Below, piece by piece: positions 1 to 8,479 of a DNA stretch of 56,475 nt (position 1 is the stretch's first letter; every line of letters begins with the position of its first letter). Origin of the DNA: Pseudomonadota bacterium (lineage in GTDB: Bacteria > Pseudomonadota > Gammaproteobacteria > Burkholderiales > Burkholderiaceae_C). The position numbers and the translations under genes are program-made. Location of the stretch: NCBI GenBank assembly GCA_021805825.1, contig JAJZEC010000017.1, forward strand, positions 1-56,475, written 5' to 3'. Below the pieces are notes generated by a model. It was not told where the DNA came from and ran no database searches. It saw only the letters and a program-made list of their open reading frames with translations.

Positions 1-267
1 AGCACGGTGTTCGTCGAGGTTACGCTGCAATCCCAGGGCGAGGATGCGCTGGAGGCCTTCGAGAAGGCCGCCAGTGGCTGCCCGGATATTCTTGAGTGCC
101 ATTTGATGGCCGGGGATTTCGATTACCTGCTGCGGGTTGCCGTGGAAGGTGCGCAGGATTATGAAAGGGTGCACAAGCGTGAACTCTCGCGCCTGCCGCA
201 TGTGCTGCGGATCAAGTCGATGTTCGCCCTGCGCACGGTGATCAAGCGCACCGATTACCCTCTCTGA
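1..267 (+). CDS. Lrp/AsnC family regulator, 3' part only
   Basis: The reading frame is open from the first base, so the start and the N-terminal helix-turn-helix lie outside the window. The 88 visible residues match the C-terminal effector/oligomerisation (RAM) domain of Lrp/AsnC regulators: a strand reading VFVEVTL, then CPDILECHLMAGDFDYLLRV, then a helix and the ending RIKSMFALRTVIKRTDYPL. Proteins of this family bind DNA as multimers and sense amino acids. The target and ligand cannot be told from the fragment. The domain is intact to its normal end. Confidence 0.9.
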   Translation, partial: STVFVEVTLQSQGEDALEAFEKAASGCPDILECHLMAGDFDYLLRVAVEGAQDYERVHKRELSRLPHVLRIKSMFALRTVIKRTDYPL

Positions 268-375
268 CCCAGGCTGTCGGCGGTGGCCTCGGCGGCCGCC
301 TGCGCTGCCGTGGCATGCCGGGGCGGCTGGAGCGGCTGGAGCGGCTGGGTTCTGCAGGCCTGGAGTCCACGGAGA

Positions 376-391
376 CTGTATTTTTATACAG
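376..391 (+). promoter_or_regulatory. LexA (SOS) box upstream of imuA
   Basis: The 16-mer CTGTATTTTTATACAG has the exact CTG-N10-CAG form and AT-rich core of the beta/gammaproteobacterial LexA operator. It lies 60 bases before the imuA ATG, in the only gap ahead of the imuA-imuB-dnaE2 operon. This places the mutasome under SOS control, as is known for this cassette in other bacteria. Confidence 0.9.
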
Positions 392-450
392 TTTTCAGGT
401 AGGCTTGGCTTCCTTCCGGATGCCATGCCCGACGCTCCCGCGCCTTGCCG

Positions 451-1191
451 ATGCCTGCCGCAGCTTCCTCCTGCCTGCCGCCACCGCTGCTGCCGCCGCG
501 GCTGGCCTCTCGCGTCTGGCGCGGCAGCGACCTTGGCGGCAGCGACGCTGCGGTGCTGGGCAGTGGCTGGGATCGCCTGGATGCCGAGCTGCCCGGCGGT
601 GGCTGGCCCTGCGGCAGCCTGACGGAGATCCTCAGCCCGTGCAGCCCGCTGCTGGAGTGGCGGCTGCTCGGGCCCGCGCTGCGCCGCGCACAGGCCGGCG
701 GCGTGCCGCTGGTGCTCGTCGGGCCGCCGGCCACGCCCTATCTGCCCGGACTGCAAGGCCAGGGGATCGCGGCCGAAGGGCTGACCTGGGTGCGCAGCCG
801 CGAGGTCGGCGAAAGCCTGTGGGCAGCTGAGCAGGTCTTGCGCGCGGGCACTGCGGCGGGCTTGCTGGTGTGGCTTGCCGGGTGCCGCGCCGAAGCGCTG
901 CGCCGACTGCAGCTGCAGGCCCAGGGCGGGCGCACCTGGGTGTTCGTGCTGCGCGGGCAGCAGGCGCGCTTCGAGGCCTCGCCGGCACCGCTGCGGGTGC
1001 TTGCGCGCGGCGGCCAGCCCTGGGAGCTGCGTGTGCGCCTGCTCAAGCGCCGCGGCCCGGCGCACGAGGACGAACTCAGCCTGGAGTCGTTTCCCGGCGG
1101 ACTGCAGCGGGCGCTGCCCGAAGCGCCGCCGACTGCCGAAGAAGGGGGCGGCGATGCTGTGGCTCGCACTGCTGGTCTGCGCCTGGCCTGA
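451..1191 (+). CDS. imuA: ImuA, RecA-like translesion synthesis accessory protein
   Basis: This 246-residue protein is the first gene of the SOS mutasome. ImuA is a RecA/SulA-like protein that supports ImuB and DnaE2 during error-prone bypass of DNA lesions. The motif LDAELPGGGWPCGSLTEIL near residues 44-62 is the family hallmark, followed by the central VPLVLVGPPATPYLPGL segment. I chose the ATG at 451. A TTG two codons upstream is in frame but has no better ribosome site. The 3' end overlaps imuB by 38 bases, which suggests translational coupling. The LexA box lies 60 bases upstream. Confidence 0.9.
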   Translation: MPAAASSCLPPPLLPPRLASRVWRGSDLGGSDAAVLGSGWDRLDAELPGGGWPCGSLTEILSPCSPLLEWRLLGPALRRAQAGGVPLVLVGPPATPYLPGLQGQGIAAEGLTWVRSREVGESLWAAEQVLRAGTAAGLLVWLAGCRAEALRRLQLQAQGGRTWVFVLRGQQARFEASPAPLRVLARGGQPWELRVRLLKRRGPAHEDELSLESFPGGLQRALPEAPPTAEEGGGDAVARTAGLRLA

Positions 1192-2503
1192 GGCGGATGC
1201 CTGCGCGCATGCCTTCGCGGATGCGCGCGCCGCGGAGACGGCGCGCGCACTGGCGGCGTGGGCGCTGCAGTTCACGCCGCGCGTGGCACTGCTCGAGCAG
1301 GCGGTGGTGCTCGAGCTTGCCTCCAGCCTGCGACTGTTCGGCGGCTTCGACGCCCTGTGCCGGCGACTGCGGGAGCAGGCCATCGAACTCGGCGCGCAGG
1401 CGCTGGCCTGGGCCGCGACCTCCCAGGCGGCGTTGGCGCTGGCGCGCGGCGGCGTGCAGCCCACGCCGCCGCGGGATCTGGCGCAGGCACTGGACGCGCT
1501 GCCGCTGCACTGCCTGAGCGCGGTGGCCGAGCAGGCGCACTGGCTGCAGCGGCTGGGCTGCCGCCGCCTGGGGGATGTGCGCAGGCTGCCGCGCTCCGGG
1601 CTGGCGCGGCGTGGCGGGCAGCGCCTGCTGCAGCAGATCGACCAGGCCTATGGCCTGGCTGCCGAGTCCTACCCCTGGTTCGCCCTGCCCGAGACCTTCC
1701 AGGCGCGTCTGGAGCTCGCGGCACGGGTGGACGACGCGCAGGCACTGCTGTTCGGCGCGCGCAGGTTGCTGCTGCAGCTCGAGGGCTGGCTGGGCGCGCG
1801 CCAGGCGGGTGCCGTCGCCTGGCACCTGCAGTGGCGCTTCGATACCCTGCGCAAGGGCGGCGGCGGCCTGCTGGTGCGCAGCGCGCTGCCGTTGCGCCAC
1901 GCCGACGAGCTCGCACGCCTGCTGGGCGAGCACCTGCGCCAGCAGCGGCTTGCCGCACCGGTGTGCGCGTTGCGGCTGCGTCTGCTGCAGGCACAGCCGC
2001 TGCCCGCCGCCAACCTCGACCTGTTGTGCACCGCGCGGCACGCGGGGGAGCAGGAGGCATCGCGTTCGGCGCGCGCACTCGGACTGGCGTTGCAACGCGT
2101 GGCCGCGCGACTGGGCGGGCAACGGGTCCTGCAGGGCACGCTGCGCGCCGACCACCGACCGGAGTTCGCCCAGGATTGGCGCGCATTCGGGCTGCCTGCC
2201 GCGGCCGGGGCGGCGCTGCCGCCACCGCCGCCCCGGCCATCCTTTCTGCTGCCCGAACCGCTTGCGCTCGGCGAGCGTCATGGGCAGCCATGGTGGGGCG
2301 AGGAATTGCAGTTGCTGCTGGGGCCGCTGCGTATCGAGGGCGGCTGGTGGCAGCAGGAAGCCGGCGGCAGCCGCCACCAGGCGCGCGATTACTGGGTCGC
2401 CTGGGGTGCCGGCCGCGGCCTGCTGTGGGTGTTCCGCACGCGTGACGCGGCCCGCCGCGATGGCTGCTGCACGCAGTGGTATGTGCAGGGTGTGTTCGCC
2501 TGA
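1154..2503 (+). CDS. imuB: ImuB, catalytically inactive Y-family polymerase homologue
   Basis: This 449-residue protein is the scaffold subunit of the ImuA-ImuB-DnaE2 mutasome. It begins MLWLALLVCAWPEAD, so the N-terminal Asp that binds metal in active Y-family polymerases is absent. The second acidic motif is replaced by VLELASSLRLFGGFDAL, which is typical of ImuB and explains why the family does not polymerise DNA. In characterised systems ImuB links DnaE2 to the sliding clamp. The frame is open further upstream to about 875, but the ATG at 1154 matches the family N-terminus and gives a 38-base overlap with imuA. Confidence 0.93.
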   Translation: MLWLALLVCAWPEADACAHAFADARAAETARALAAWALQFTPRVALLEQAVVLELASSLRLFGGFDALCRRLREQAIELGAQALAWAATSQAALALARGGVQPTPPRDLAQALDALPLHCLSAVAEQAHWLQRLGCRRLGDVRRLPRSGLARRGGQRLLQQIDQAYGLAAESYPWFALPETFQARLELAARVDDAQALLFGARRLLLQLEGWLGARQAGAVAWHLQWRFDTLRKGGGGLLVRSALPLRHADELARLLGEHLRQQRLAAPVCALRLRLLQAQPLPAANLDLLCTARHAGEQEASRSARALGLALQRVAARLGGQRVLQGTLRADHRPEFAQDWRAFGLPAAAGAALPPPPPRPSFLLPEPLALGERHGQPWWGEELQLLLGPLRIEGGWWQQEAGGSRHQARDYWVAWGAGRGLLWVFRTRDAARRDGCCTQWYVQGVFA

Positions 2504-2529
2504 GGAAAGGCTGGCTGGAAGGCTCCGAC

Positions 2530-5500
2530 ATGTCATCCGAGGATCCGCGGCGGCCCGCCTTCGCCGCCTTGCGCTGCCTGTCGAATTTCAGTTTCCTGCG
2601 CGGCGCCAGCCATCCCGAGGAACTCGTGCGGCAGGCCGCCGAGTTCGGCTACGCCGCGCTGGCCCTGACCGACGAGTGTTCACTCGCCGGCGCCGTGCGC
2701 GCTCATGAGGCGGCGCGCGAAGCCGGCATCCAGCTGCTGCTGGGCAGCCAGTTTCGCGTGCGTCTGGACGCGCGGCACAGCGCGGTGCTGGTGTTGCTGG
2801 CGCGGCAGCGACAGGAGTATGCGGCGCTGTGCCGCTTCATCAGTTCGCTGCGCCGTGCGTCGCCCAAGGGAAGCTACCGACTGGATCTGCAGGATCTGCT
2901 GCAGCACCCCTGCGGCCTGGCGCTGGCCTGCCTGCCGCGTGCTGCCGACGATGCCTTGCTGCAGGGCTGGCTCGCCGATTTACGCGAAGCCTTCGGGGAG
3001 TCGTTGTGGCTGGGCGCGGAATTGCACCGCGAGCTCGATGACCGGCGCTGGGCGCAGCGGCTGCGGCAGTTGTCCCTGCACAGCGGCGTGGGCATCGTCG
3101 CCTGCCCCGATGTGCAGATGCACACGGCAGCCCGTCAGCCCCTGCACGACACCCTGTGCGCGATCCGGTTGCGTCGCCCGCTGGCGCAATGCGGCCTGGA
3201 TCTGCAACCCAACGCCGAGCGCAGGCTGATGGAGATCGGGCAGCTGCTGCGGCGCTATCCCCGCGACTGGCTCGAGCGCAGCGCGCAGCTGGCGCAAAGC
3301 TGCGTGTTCTCGCTGCAGGAGCTGCGCTACAACTACCCGCGCGAGGTGGTTCCGGCCGGTGTCGATGCCGACACCCACCTGCGCCGGCGGGTCTTCGAGG
3401 GCGCGCAGCGGCGCTGGCCTGGCGGCCCCGACGCGGCGATGCGCGCGCGCATCGAGCATGAACTGGCGCTGATCCGCGAACTCGGCTATGCGCACTATTT
3501 CCTGACCGTCGACGATATCGTCGCCTTCGCCCGCGGTCGCGGCATCCTGTGCCAGGGGCGGGGCTCCGCGGCCAACAGCGTGGTCTGCTGGTGCCTGGGG
3601 GTGACCGAGGTCGACCCGGCGCGCATGCAGACGCTGTTCGAACGCTTCATCAGTCGCGAGCGCAACGAGCCGCCGGACATCGACATCGATTTCGAGCACC
3701 AGCGGCGCGAGGAAGTGATCCAGTACCTGTACGCCAAGTACGGCCGCGAGCGCGCGGCGCTGACCGCCAGTGTGATCACCTACCGCGCGCGCAGCGCGAT
3801 CCGCGATGTCGGCAAGGCCCTGGATCAGGCGCCCGAACTCGTCGAGCGCCTGGCGCGCAACGTGCACTGGTGGGACGGGCGCCGGATCGCCCCCGAGCGC
3901 CTGCGCGAGGCCGGGCTCGATCCGGAGGATCTCGGGGTGCGGCAATGGATGGCCCTGGTGCGCCAGCTGCTGGGCTTTCCGCGCCATCTGTCCCAGCACA
4001 GCGGGGGCTTCGTGCTCACCGACGACGCGCTGCACGACCTGGTTCCGGTGGAGAACGCGGCGATGCCCGGGCGCACGGTGATCGAGTGGGACAAGGATGA
4101 TCTCGACGCCATGGGCATGCTCAAGGTGGATATCCTGGCGCTGGGCATGCTGACGGCGCTGGCCAAGTCGCTGCGCCTGATCTCCGAAGGTCGTGGCGAG
4201 GCCTTCGAGCTGCAGCGCATCCCCGCCGAGGATCCGGCAACCTACGACATGCTGTGCGCCGCCGACTCGGTCGGCGTGTTCCAGGTGGAGTCGCGGGCGC
4301 AGCAGAACATGCTGCCCAGGCTGCGCCCGCGCTGCTTCTACGATCTGGTGATCGAGGTGGCGATCGTGCGGCCGGGGCCGATCCAGGGCGGCATGGTGCA
4401 TCCCTACCTGCGGCGTCGCCAGGGCCTGGAGGAAGTGCGCTATCCCAGCCCGCAGCTGCGCCAGGCGCTGCAGCGCACCCTGGGTGTTCCGGTGTTCCAG
4501 GAGCAGGTGATGCAGATCAGCATGCTGGCCGCCGGCTTCAGCCCCGGGCAGGCCGACGGGCTGCGGCGCGCGATGGCCGCTTGGCGGCGCAAGGGCTCGC
4601 TGCAGCTGTGGCGGCAGCGCCTCGTCGACGGCATGCTCGAGCGCGGCTACGACAGGGCGTTCGCCGAGCAGATCTACGCGCAGATCCAGGGTTTCTCCGA
4701 GTACGGATTCCCGGAAAGCCATGCCGCGTCCTTCGCGCTGCTGGTCTACGCCAGCGCCTGGATCAAGTGCCATCATCCGGCCGAGTTCCTGGCCGCCATG
4801 CTCAACAGCCAGCCGCTGGGCTTCTACACCCCGTCGCAGCTGGTGCAGGATGCGCAGCGCCATGGCGTGCGCGTGCTGCCCCCCGATGCCTGTGCCAGCG
4901 ACTGGGATTGCACCCTGGAGCATGGCGCCGTGCGCCTGGGGCTGCGCTTGCTGCGCGGGCTGTCGCGGCAGGCCGCGCAGCGCCTGGCGCGCGCACGCCG
5001 GGAGGCGGATTTCGCCGACGTGCAGGATCTGGCGCGGCGCGCCGCTCTGGGCGCGGCAGACATGCGCCTGCTGGCCGCCGCCGATGCCCTGCGCAGCCTG
5101 GCCGGGCACCGGCGCCAGCAGGTCTGGCAGGCCGCCGCGGTGCATGCGCTACCGCCGCTGCTGCGGGCGGCGGCGGCCGAAGAGCCTCGGCTGGAGCTGC
5201 TGGCTCCCCCGGAAGGCGAGGAGGTGGTGTTCGACCATGCCGCGCTCGGCCTGAGCCTGCGCAGCCATCCGCTGCGCCTGTTGCGTGCGCGCCTGGGCGC
5301 GCGCTGGCTGAGGGCAGGGCAGTTGGCGGCGTTGCCCGACGGTGTGCGCACGCGCACCGTCGGGCTCGTCACCCTGCGCCAGCAGCCGGAGACTGCGCGT
5401 GGCACCACCTTCGTGTCGCTGGAGGACGAGACCGGGGTGGTGCAGGTGATCTGCTGGAACAGCCTGCGCCAGCGCCAGCGCCAGGTGCTGTTGCATGCGC

Positions 5501-5625
5501 GCCTGCTGGGGGTGAGCGGGCGTTGGCAGAGCGACGGTCGCGTCGGCAGCCTGCTCGCCGAGCGGCTGTTCGATCTCACGCCGTTGCTGGGGCATCTGCG
5601 CACCGAGGTGCGCAGTTTTCGCTGA
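2530..5625 (+). CDS. dnaE2: DnaE2 (ImuC), error-prone DNA polymerase III alpha subunit
   Basis: This 1031-residue C-family polymerase is the catalytic subunit of the SOS mutasome. It opens with the PHP domain (LRCLSNFSFLRGASHPEEL, LALTDECSLAGAVRAHEAA). The palm carries the catalytic acidic motif PPDIDIDFEHQRREEVI near residue 380, and the fingers follow with YPSPQLRQALQRTLGVPVFQ. An OB-fold segment near the C-terminus reads TFVSLEDETGVVQVICW. The length matches DnaE2 rather than replicative DnaE, which is about 1150 residues. The ATG at 2530 lies 26 bases after the imuB stop. The frame is open upstream to 2476, but that would overlap imuB. Confidence 0.96.
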   Translation: MSSEDPRRPAFAALRCLSNFSFLRGASHPEELVRQAAEFGYAALALTDECSLAGAVRAHEAAREAGIQLLLGSQFRVRLDARHSAVLVLLARQRQEYAALCRFISSLRRASPKGSYRLDLQDLLQHPCGLALACLPRAADDALLQGWLADLREAFGESLWLGAELHRELDDRRWAQRLRQLSLHSGVGIVACPDVQMHTAARQPLHDTLCAIRLRRPLAQCGLDLQPNAERRLMEIGQLLRRYPRDWLERSAQLAQSCVFSLQELRYNYPREVVPAGVDADTHLRRRVFEGAQRRWPGGPDAAMRARIEHELALIRELGYAHYFLTVDDIVAFARGRGILCQGRGSAANSVVCWCLGVTEVDPARMQTLFERFISRERNEPPDIDIDFEHQRREEVIQYLYAKYGRERAALTASVITYRARSAIRDVGKALDQAPELVERLARNVHWWDGRRIAPERLREAGLDPEDLGVRQWMALVRQLLGFPRHLSQHSGGFVLTDDALHDLVPVENAAMPGRTVIEWDKDDLDAMGMLKVDILALGMLTALAKSLRLISEGRGEAFELQRIPAEDPATYDMLCAADSVGVFQVESRAQQNMLPRLRPRCFYDLVIEVAIVRPGPIQGGMVHPYLRRRQGLEEVRYPSPQLRQALQRTLGVPVFQEQVMQISMLAAGFSPGQADGLRRAMAAWRRKGSLQLWRQRLVDGMLERGYDRAFAEQIYAQIQGFSEYGFPESHAASFALLVYASAWIKCHHPAEFLAAMLNSQPLGFYTPSQLVQDAQRHGVRVLPPDACASDWDCTLEHGAVRLGLRLLRGLSRQAAQRLARARREADFADVQDLARRAALGAADMRLLAAADALRSLAGHRRQQVWQAAAVHALPPLLRAAAAEEPRLELLAPPEGEEVVFDHAALGLSLRSHPLRLLRARLGARWLRAGQLAALPDGVRTRTVGLVTLRQQPETARGTTFVSLEDETGVVQVICWNSLRQRQRQVLLHARLLGVSGRWQSDGRVGSLLAERLFDLTPLLGHLRTEVRSFR

Positions 5626-5733
5626 ACGCGACCCGCGCGCGGCCGCGCCCACGGGTATCGCAGGGCGCAGGCACAATAGGCCATGGGGCATCGGCCGCAT
5701 GGGCCGCCTGCCGCACCGCCTGCCGCACCGACC

Positions 5734-6360
5734 ATGAGCCCGGTTGTCTCCTCCCTGCTTGCCTTCAGCGTGGCGGCCCTGCTGCTGACCCTCACTCCGG
5801 GGGTGGATACGGCCTGGGTGCTGCGCAGCTCCGCCGCGGGGCGCCGCCATGGCGCTGCCGCCGCGGTGGGCATCGCCCTGGGCTGCCTGGCCTGGGGTGG
5901 CGTCGCCGCGGCCGGCCTGGGCGCACTGCTGGCAGCCTCGGCCACCGCCTACGCGGCCTTGCGCGTCCTCGGCGCGGCCTACCTGGCATGGCTGGGCCTG
6001 CGCCTGCTGCTGCGCCCGCGCCAGGCCTGGGAGCCCACGTCCGAGGCCCGCCGGCAGGGCGTGCGCGCGACCGGGTTGCGCGGGCTGCTGACCAACCTGC
6101 TGAACCCCAAGGTCGGGGTGTTCTATGTCAGTTTCCTGCCGCAGTTCGTTCCGCATGGGGTCTGGGTGCCGGGGTTTCTGTTCCTGCTGGCCTGCGTGCA
6201 CGTGCTGCTGACCCTGCTCTGGTTCGCGGTGCTGGTGGCAGCCACCGCGCCCATCGGGCGCTGGCTGCGGCGCGGGCCCGTGATGCGTGCGCTCGATCGA
6301 GGCACCGGGCTGATCCTGCTCGCCTTCGGCGCGCGCCTGGCCTGGCAAGGACGGCCTTGA
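5734..6360 (+). CDS. LysE/RhtB family amino-acid exporter
   Basis: This 208-residue inner-membrane protein has the usual LysE/RhtB length and about six hydrophobic segments. The N-terminal LLTLTPGVDTAWVLRSSAAGR segment and the central GLLTNLLNPKVGVFYVSFLPQF signature are family marks. Members export amino acids or homoserine-like metabolites by proton exchange. The substrate cannot be assigned. The ATG at 5734 starts the conserved MSPVVSSLLAFS helix. An in-frame ATG at 5683 would add a Pro/Ala-rich stretch that does not look like this family. The following moxR-type gene begins 40 bases downstream. Confidence 0.85.
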   Translation: MSPVVSSLLAFSVAALLLTLTPGVDTAWVLRSSAAGRRHGAAAAVGIALGCLAWGGVAAAGLGALLAASATAYAALRVLGAAYLAWLGLRLLLRPRQAWEPTSEARRQGVRATGLRGLLTNLLNPKVGVFYVSFLPQFVPHGVWVPGFLFLLACVHVLLTLLWFAVLVAATAPIGRWLRRGPVMRALDRGTGLILLAFGARLAWQGRP

Positions 6361-6400
6361 CCTGGGCGCAACCGACAACCTTCCTCCTGGAGACCCGCGC

Positions 6401-7249
6401 ATGAGCTTGCGTTTCGAGGGCAGCGCGGCCTACGTGGCCACGCCGGAACTGAAGATCGCCGTGAATGCGGCGATCGCCCTGCAGCGTCCGCTGCTCATCA
6501 AGGGCGAGCCGGGCACCGGCAAGACCATGCTGGCCGAGGAGGTCGCGCAGGCTCTGGGGCTGCCGCTGCTGCAATGGCACATCAAGTCGACGACCAAGGC
6601 GCAGCAGGGCCTGTACGAATACGACGCGGTGTCGCGGCTGCGCGATTCGCAGCTCGGCGACCCGCGGGTGAGCGACATCGGCAACTACATCGTCCAGGGC
6701 GTGCTGTGGCAGGCCTTCGAGAGGGAACAGCCCTGCGTGATCCTGATCGACGAGATCGACAAGGCCGACATCGAGTTTCCGAACGATCTGCTGCGCGAAC
6801 TCGACCGCATGGAATTCCATTGCTACGAAACCCGGCAGACCATCCGCGCGCGCCAGCGCCCGCTGGTGTTCATCACCTCCAACAACGAGAAGGAACTGCC
6901 CGACGCCTTCCTGCGCCGCTGCTTCTTCCATTACATCCAGTTCCCCGATCGCGAGACCATGGCCCGCATCGTGGACGTGCACTTTCCCGGCTTGCGCAAG
7001 GATCTGCTGCGCGAGGCGCTGCAGGTGTTCTTCGAGCTGCGCGAGGTGCCAGGCCTGAAGAAGAAACCATCGACCTCGGAATTCCTCGACTGGCTCAAGC
7101 TGCTGCTGGCCGAGGACATCGGCCCCCAGGCGCTGCGCAGCAGCGACCACAAGGTGGTGGTGCCGGCGTTGCACGGCGCGCTGCTGAAGAACGAGCAGGA
7201 CGTGCACCTGTTCGAGCGCCTGGTGTTCATGGCGCGCCACAACCGCTAG
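6401..7249 (+). CDS. MoxR-family AAA+ ATPase
   Basis: This 282-residue AAA+ ATPase has a Walker A motif GEPGTGKT at residues 35-42 and a Walker B motif VILIDEIDKAD near 113. MoxR ATPases act as chaperones that assemble or activate metal-dependent enzymes and membrane complexes, usually together with a von Willebrand factor A (VWA) protein. Such a partner follows 45 bases downstream. A CCTGGAG ribosome site precedes the ATG. No carbon-monoxide or methanol dehydrogenase gene is in the window, so the client of the pair is unknown. Confidence 0.92.
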   Translation: MSLRFEGSAAYVATPELKIAVNAAIALQRPLLIKGEPGTGKTMLAEEVAQALGLPLLQWHIKSTTKAQQGLYEYDAVSRLRDSQLGDPRVSDIGNYIVQGVLWQAFEREQPCVILIDEIDKADIEFPNDLLRELDRMEFHCYETRQTIRARQRPLVFITSNNEKELPDAFLRRCFFHYIQFPDRETMARIVDVHFPGLRKDLLREALQVFFELREVPGLKKKPSTSEFLDWLKLLLAEDIGPQALRSSDHKVVVPALHGALLKNEQDVHLFERLVFMARHNR

Positions 7250-7294
7250 CGCAGTGACCAGGCCGGCGACGCGAGAGGCCGAGGGGGCCGCGCC

Positions 7295-8467
7295 ATGCTG
7301 ATCGACTTCTTCCTGCACCTGCGCGAGCGCGGGCTGGCGGTTTCCACGCGTGAGTACCTGAACCTGCTGCAGGCGCTGCGCGAAGGGGTGATCGGGCATT
7401 CGATCGACGAGTTCCATGCCCTGTCGCGCGCGCTGTTGATCAAGGACGAGGCGCTGTACGACAGGTTCGATCTGGCCTTCGGCGAGTATTTCCGCGGCGT
7501 GCAGCAGTTGCCGGGCATGCAGGCGGACATTCCCGAGGAGTGGCTGCGCGAATCGCTGCGCAGGCAGTTGTCGGAGGAGGAGAAGGCGCGCCTGCAAAGA
7601 CTCGGCTGGGACCGGCTGATGGAGGAGTGGCGCAAGCGGCTGCAGGAGCAGCAAGGGCGCCACGCCGGCGGCAGTCGCTGGATCGGAACGGGCGGCAGCA
7701 GTCCCTTCGGGCATGGCGGCTACCACCCGGAGGGCATACGCGTCGGCGGGCCGTCGGCGGGAAACCGCAGCGCGGTGAAGGTGTGGGAGAAGCGCGAGTT
7801 CAGCAACCTGGACGATCAGGTCGCGATCGGTACGCGCAACATCAAGGTCGCGCTGCGTCGCCTGCGCCGCTTCGCGCGCGAGGGCGCGGCCGACGAACTC
7901 GACCTCGACGCGACCATCGGCGGCACCGCACGCAACGCCGGCTGGCTCGACCTGCGCATGCGCGCGCAGCGCCACAACCGGGTGAAGGTCCTGCTGTTCC
8001 TCGATATCGGCGGGTCGATGGACGAGCACATCCGCATCTGCGAGGAACTGTTCTCCGCGGCGCGCAGCGAGTTCAAGCACCTGCAGGTGTTTTACTTCCA
8101 CAACTGCCTGTACGAATCGGTGTGGACCGACAACCGTCGGCGCCACGAGCAGCGCCTGCAGCTGACGGATCTGATGCACAAGTACGGTGACGACTACAAG
8201 GTCGTGGTGGTCGGCGATGCGACCATGAGCAGCTACGAGATCACGCAGCCCGGAGGCGCGCTGGAGTACGCCAACCGCGAGCCGGGGGCGGTGTGGCTGC
8301 AGCGCCTGCAGCAGGCCTGGAGACACGCGGTGTGGCTCAATCCGACGCCGCAGGAGTCCTGGCGCTACCACGCCTCGATCGGGATCATCCGCGAACTGTT
8401 CGGCGATCGCATGTTCCCGATGAGCCTGGATGGCCTGACGCGCGCGATGGCCCGGCTCGGTCGCTGA
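7295..8467 (+). CDS. CoxE-like VWA-domain protein, MoxR partner
   Basis: This 390-residue protein starts with a DUF444/CoxE-like region (MLIDFFLHLRERGLAVSTREYLNLLQAL) and ends with a VWA domain. The metal-ion-dependent adhesion site reads LLFLDIGGSMDE near residues 232-243. It has Gly where the classical DxSxS motif has the first Ser, a variant often seen in this subfamily. The last segment GGALEYANREPGAVWLQRLQ carries the other conserved region. It lies 45 bases after the MoxR gene on the same strand, so the two very likely form one operon and one functional pair. Confidence 0.88.
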   Translation: MLIDFFLHLRERGLAVSTREYLNLLQALREGVIGHSIDEFHALSRALLIKDEALYDRFDLAFGEYFRGVQQLPGMQADIPEEWLRESLRRQLSEEEKARLQRLGWDRLMEEWRKRLQEQQGRHAGGSRWIGTGGSSPFGHGGYHPEGIRVGGPSAGNRSAVKVWEKREFSNLDDQVAIGTRNIKVALRRLRRFAREGAADELDLDATIGGTARNAGWLDLRMRAQRHNRVKVLLFLDIGGSMDEHIRICEELFSAARSEFKHLQVFYFHNCLYESVWTDNRRRHEQRLQLTDLMHKYGDDYKVVVVGDATMSSYEITQPGGALEYANREPGAVWLQRLQQAWRHAVWLNPTPQESWRYHASIGIIRELFGDRMFPMSLDGLTRAMARLGR

Positions 8468-8479
8468 TCCGCGCGGCCC

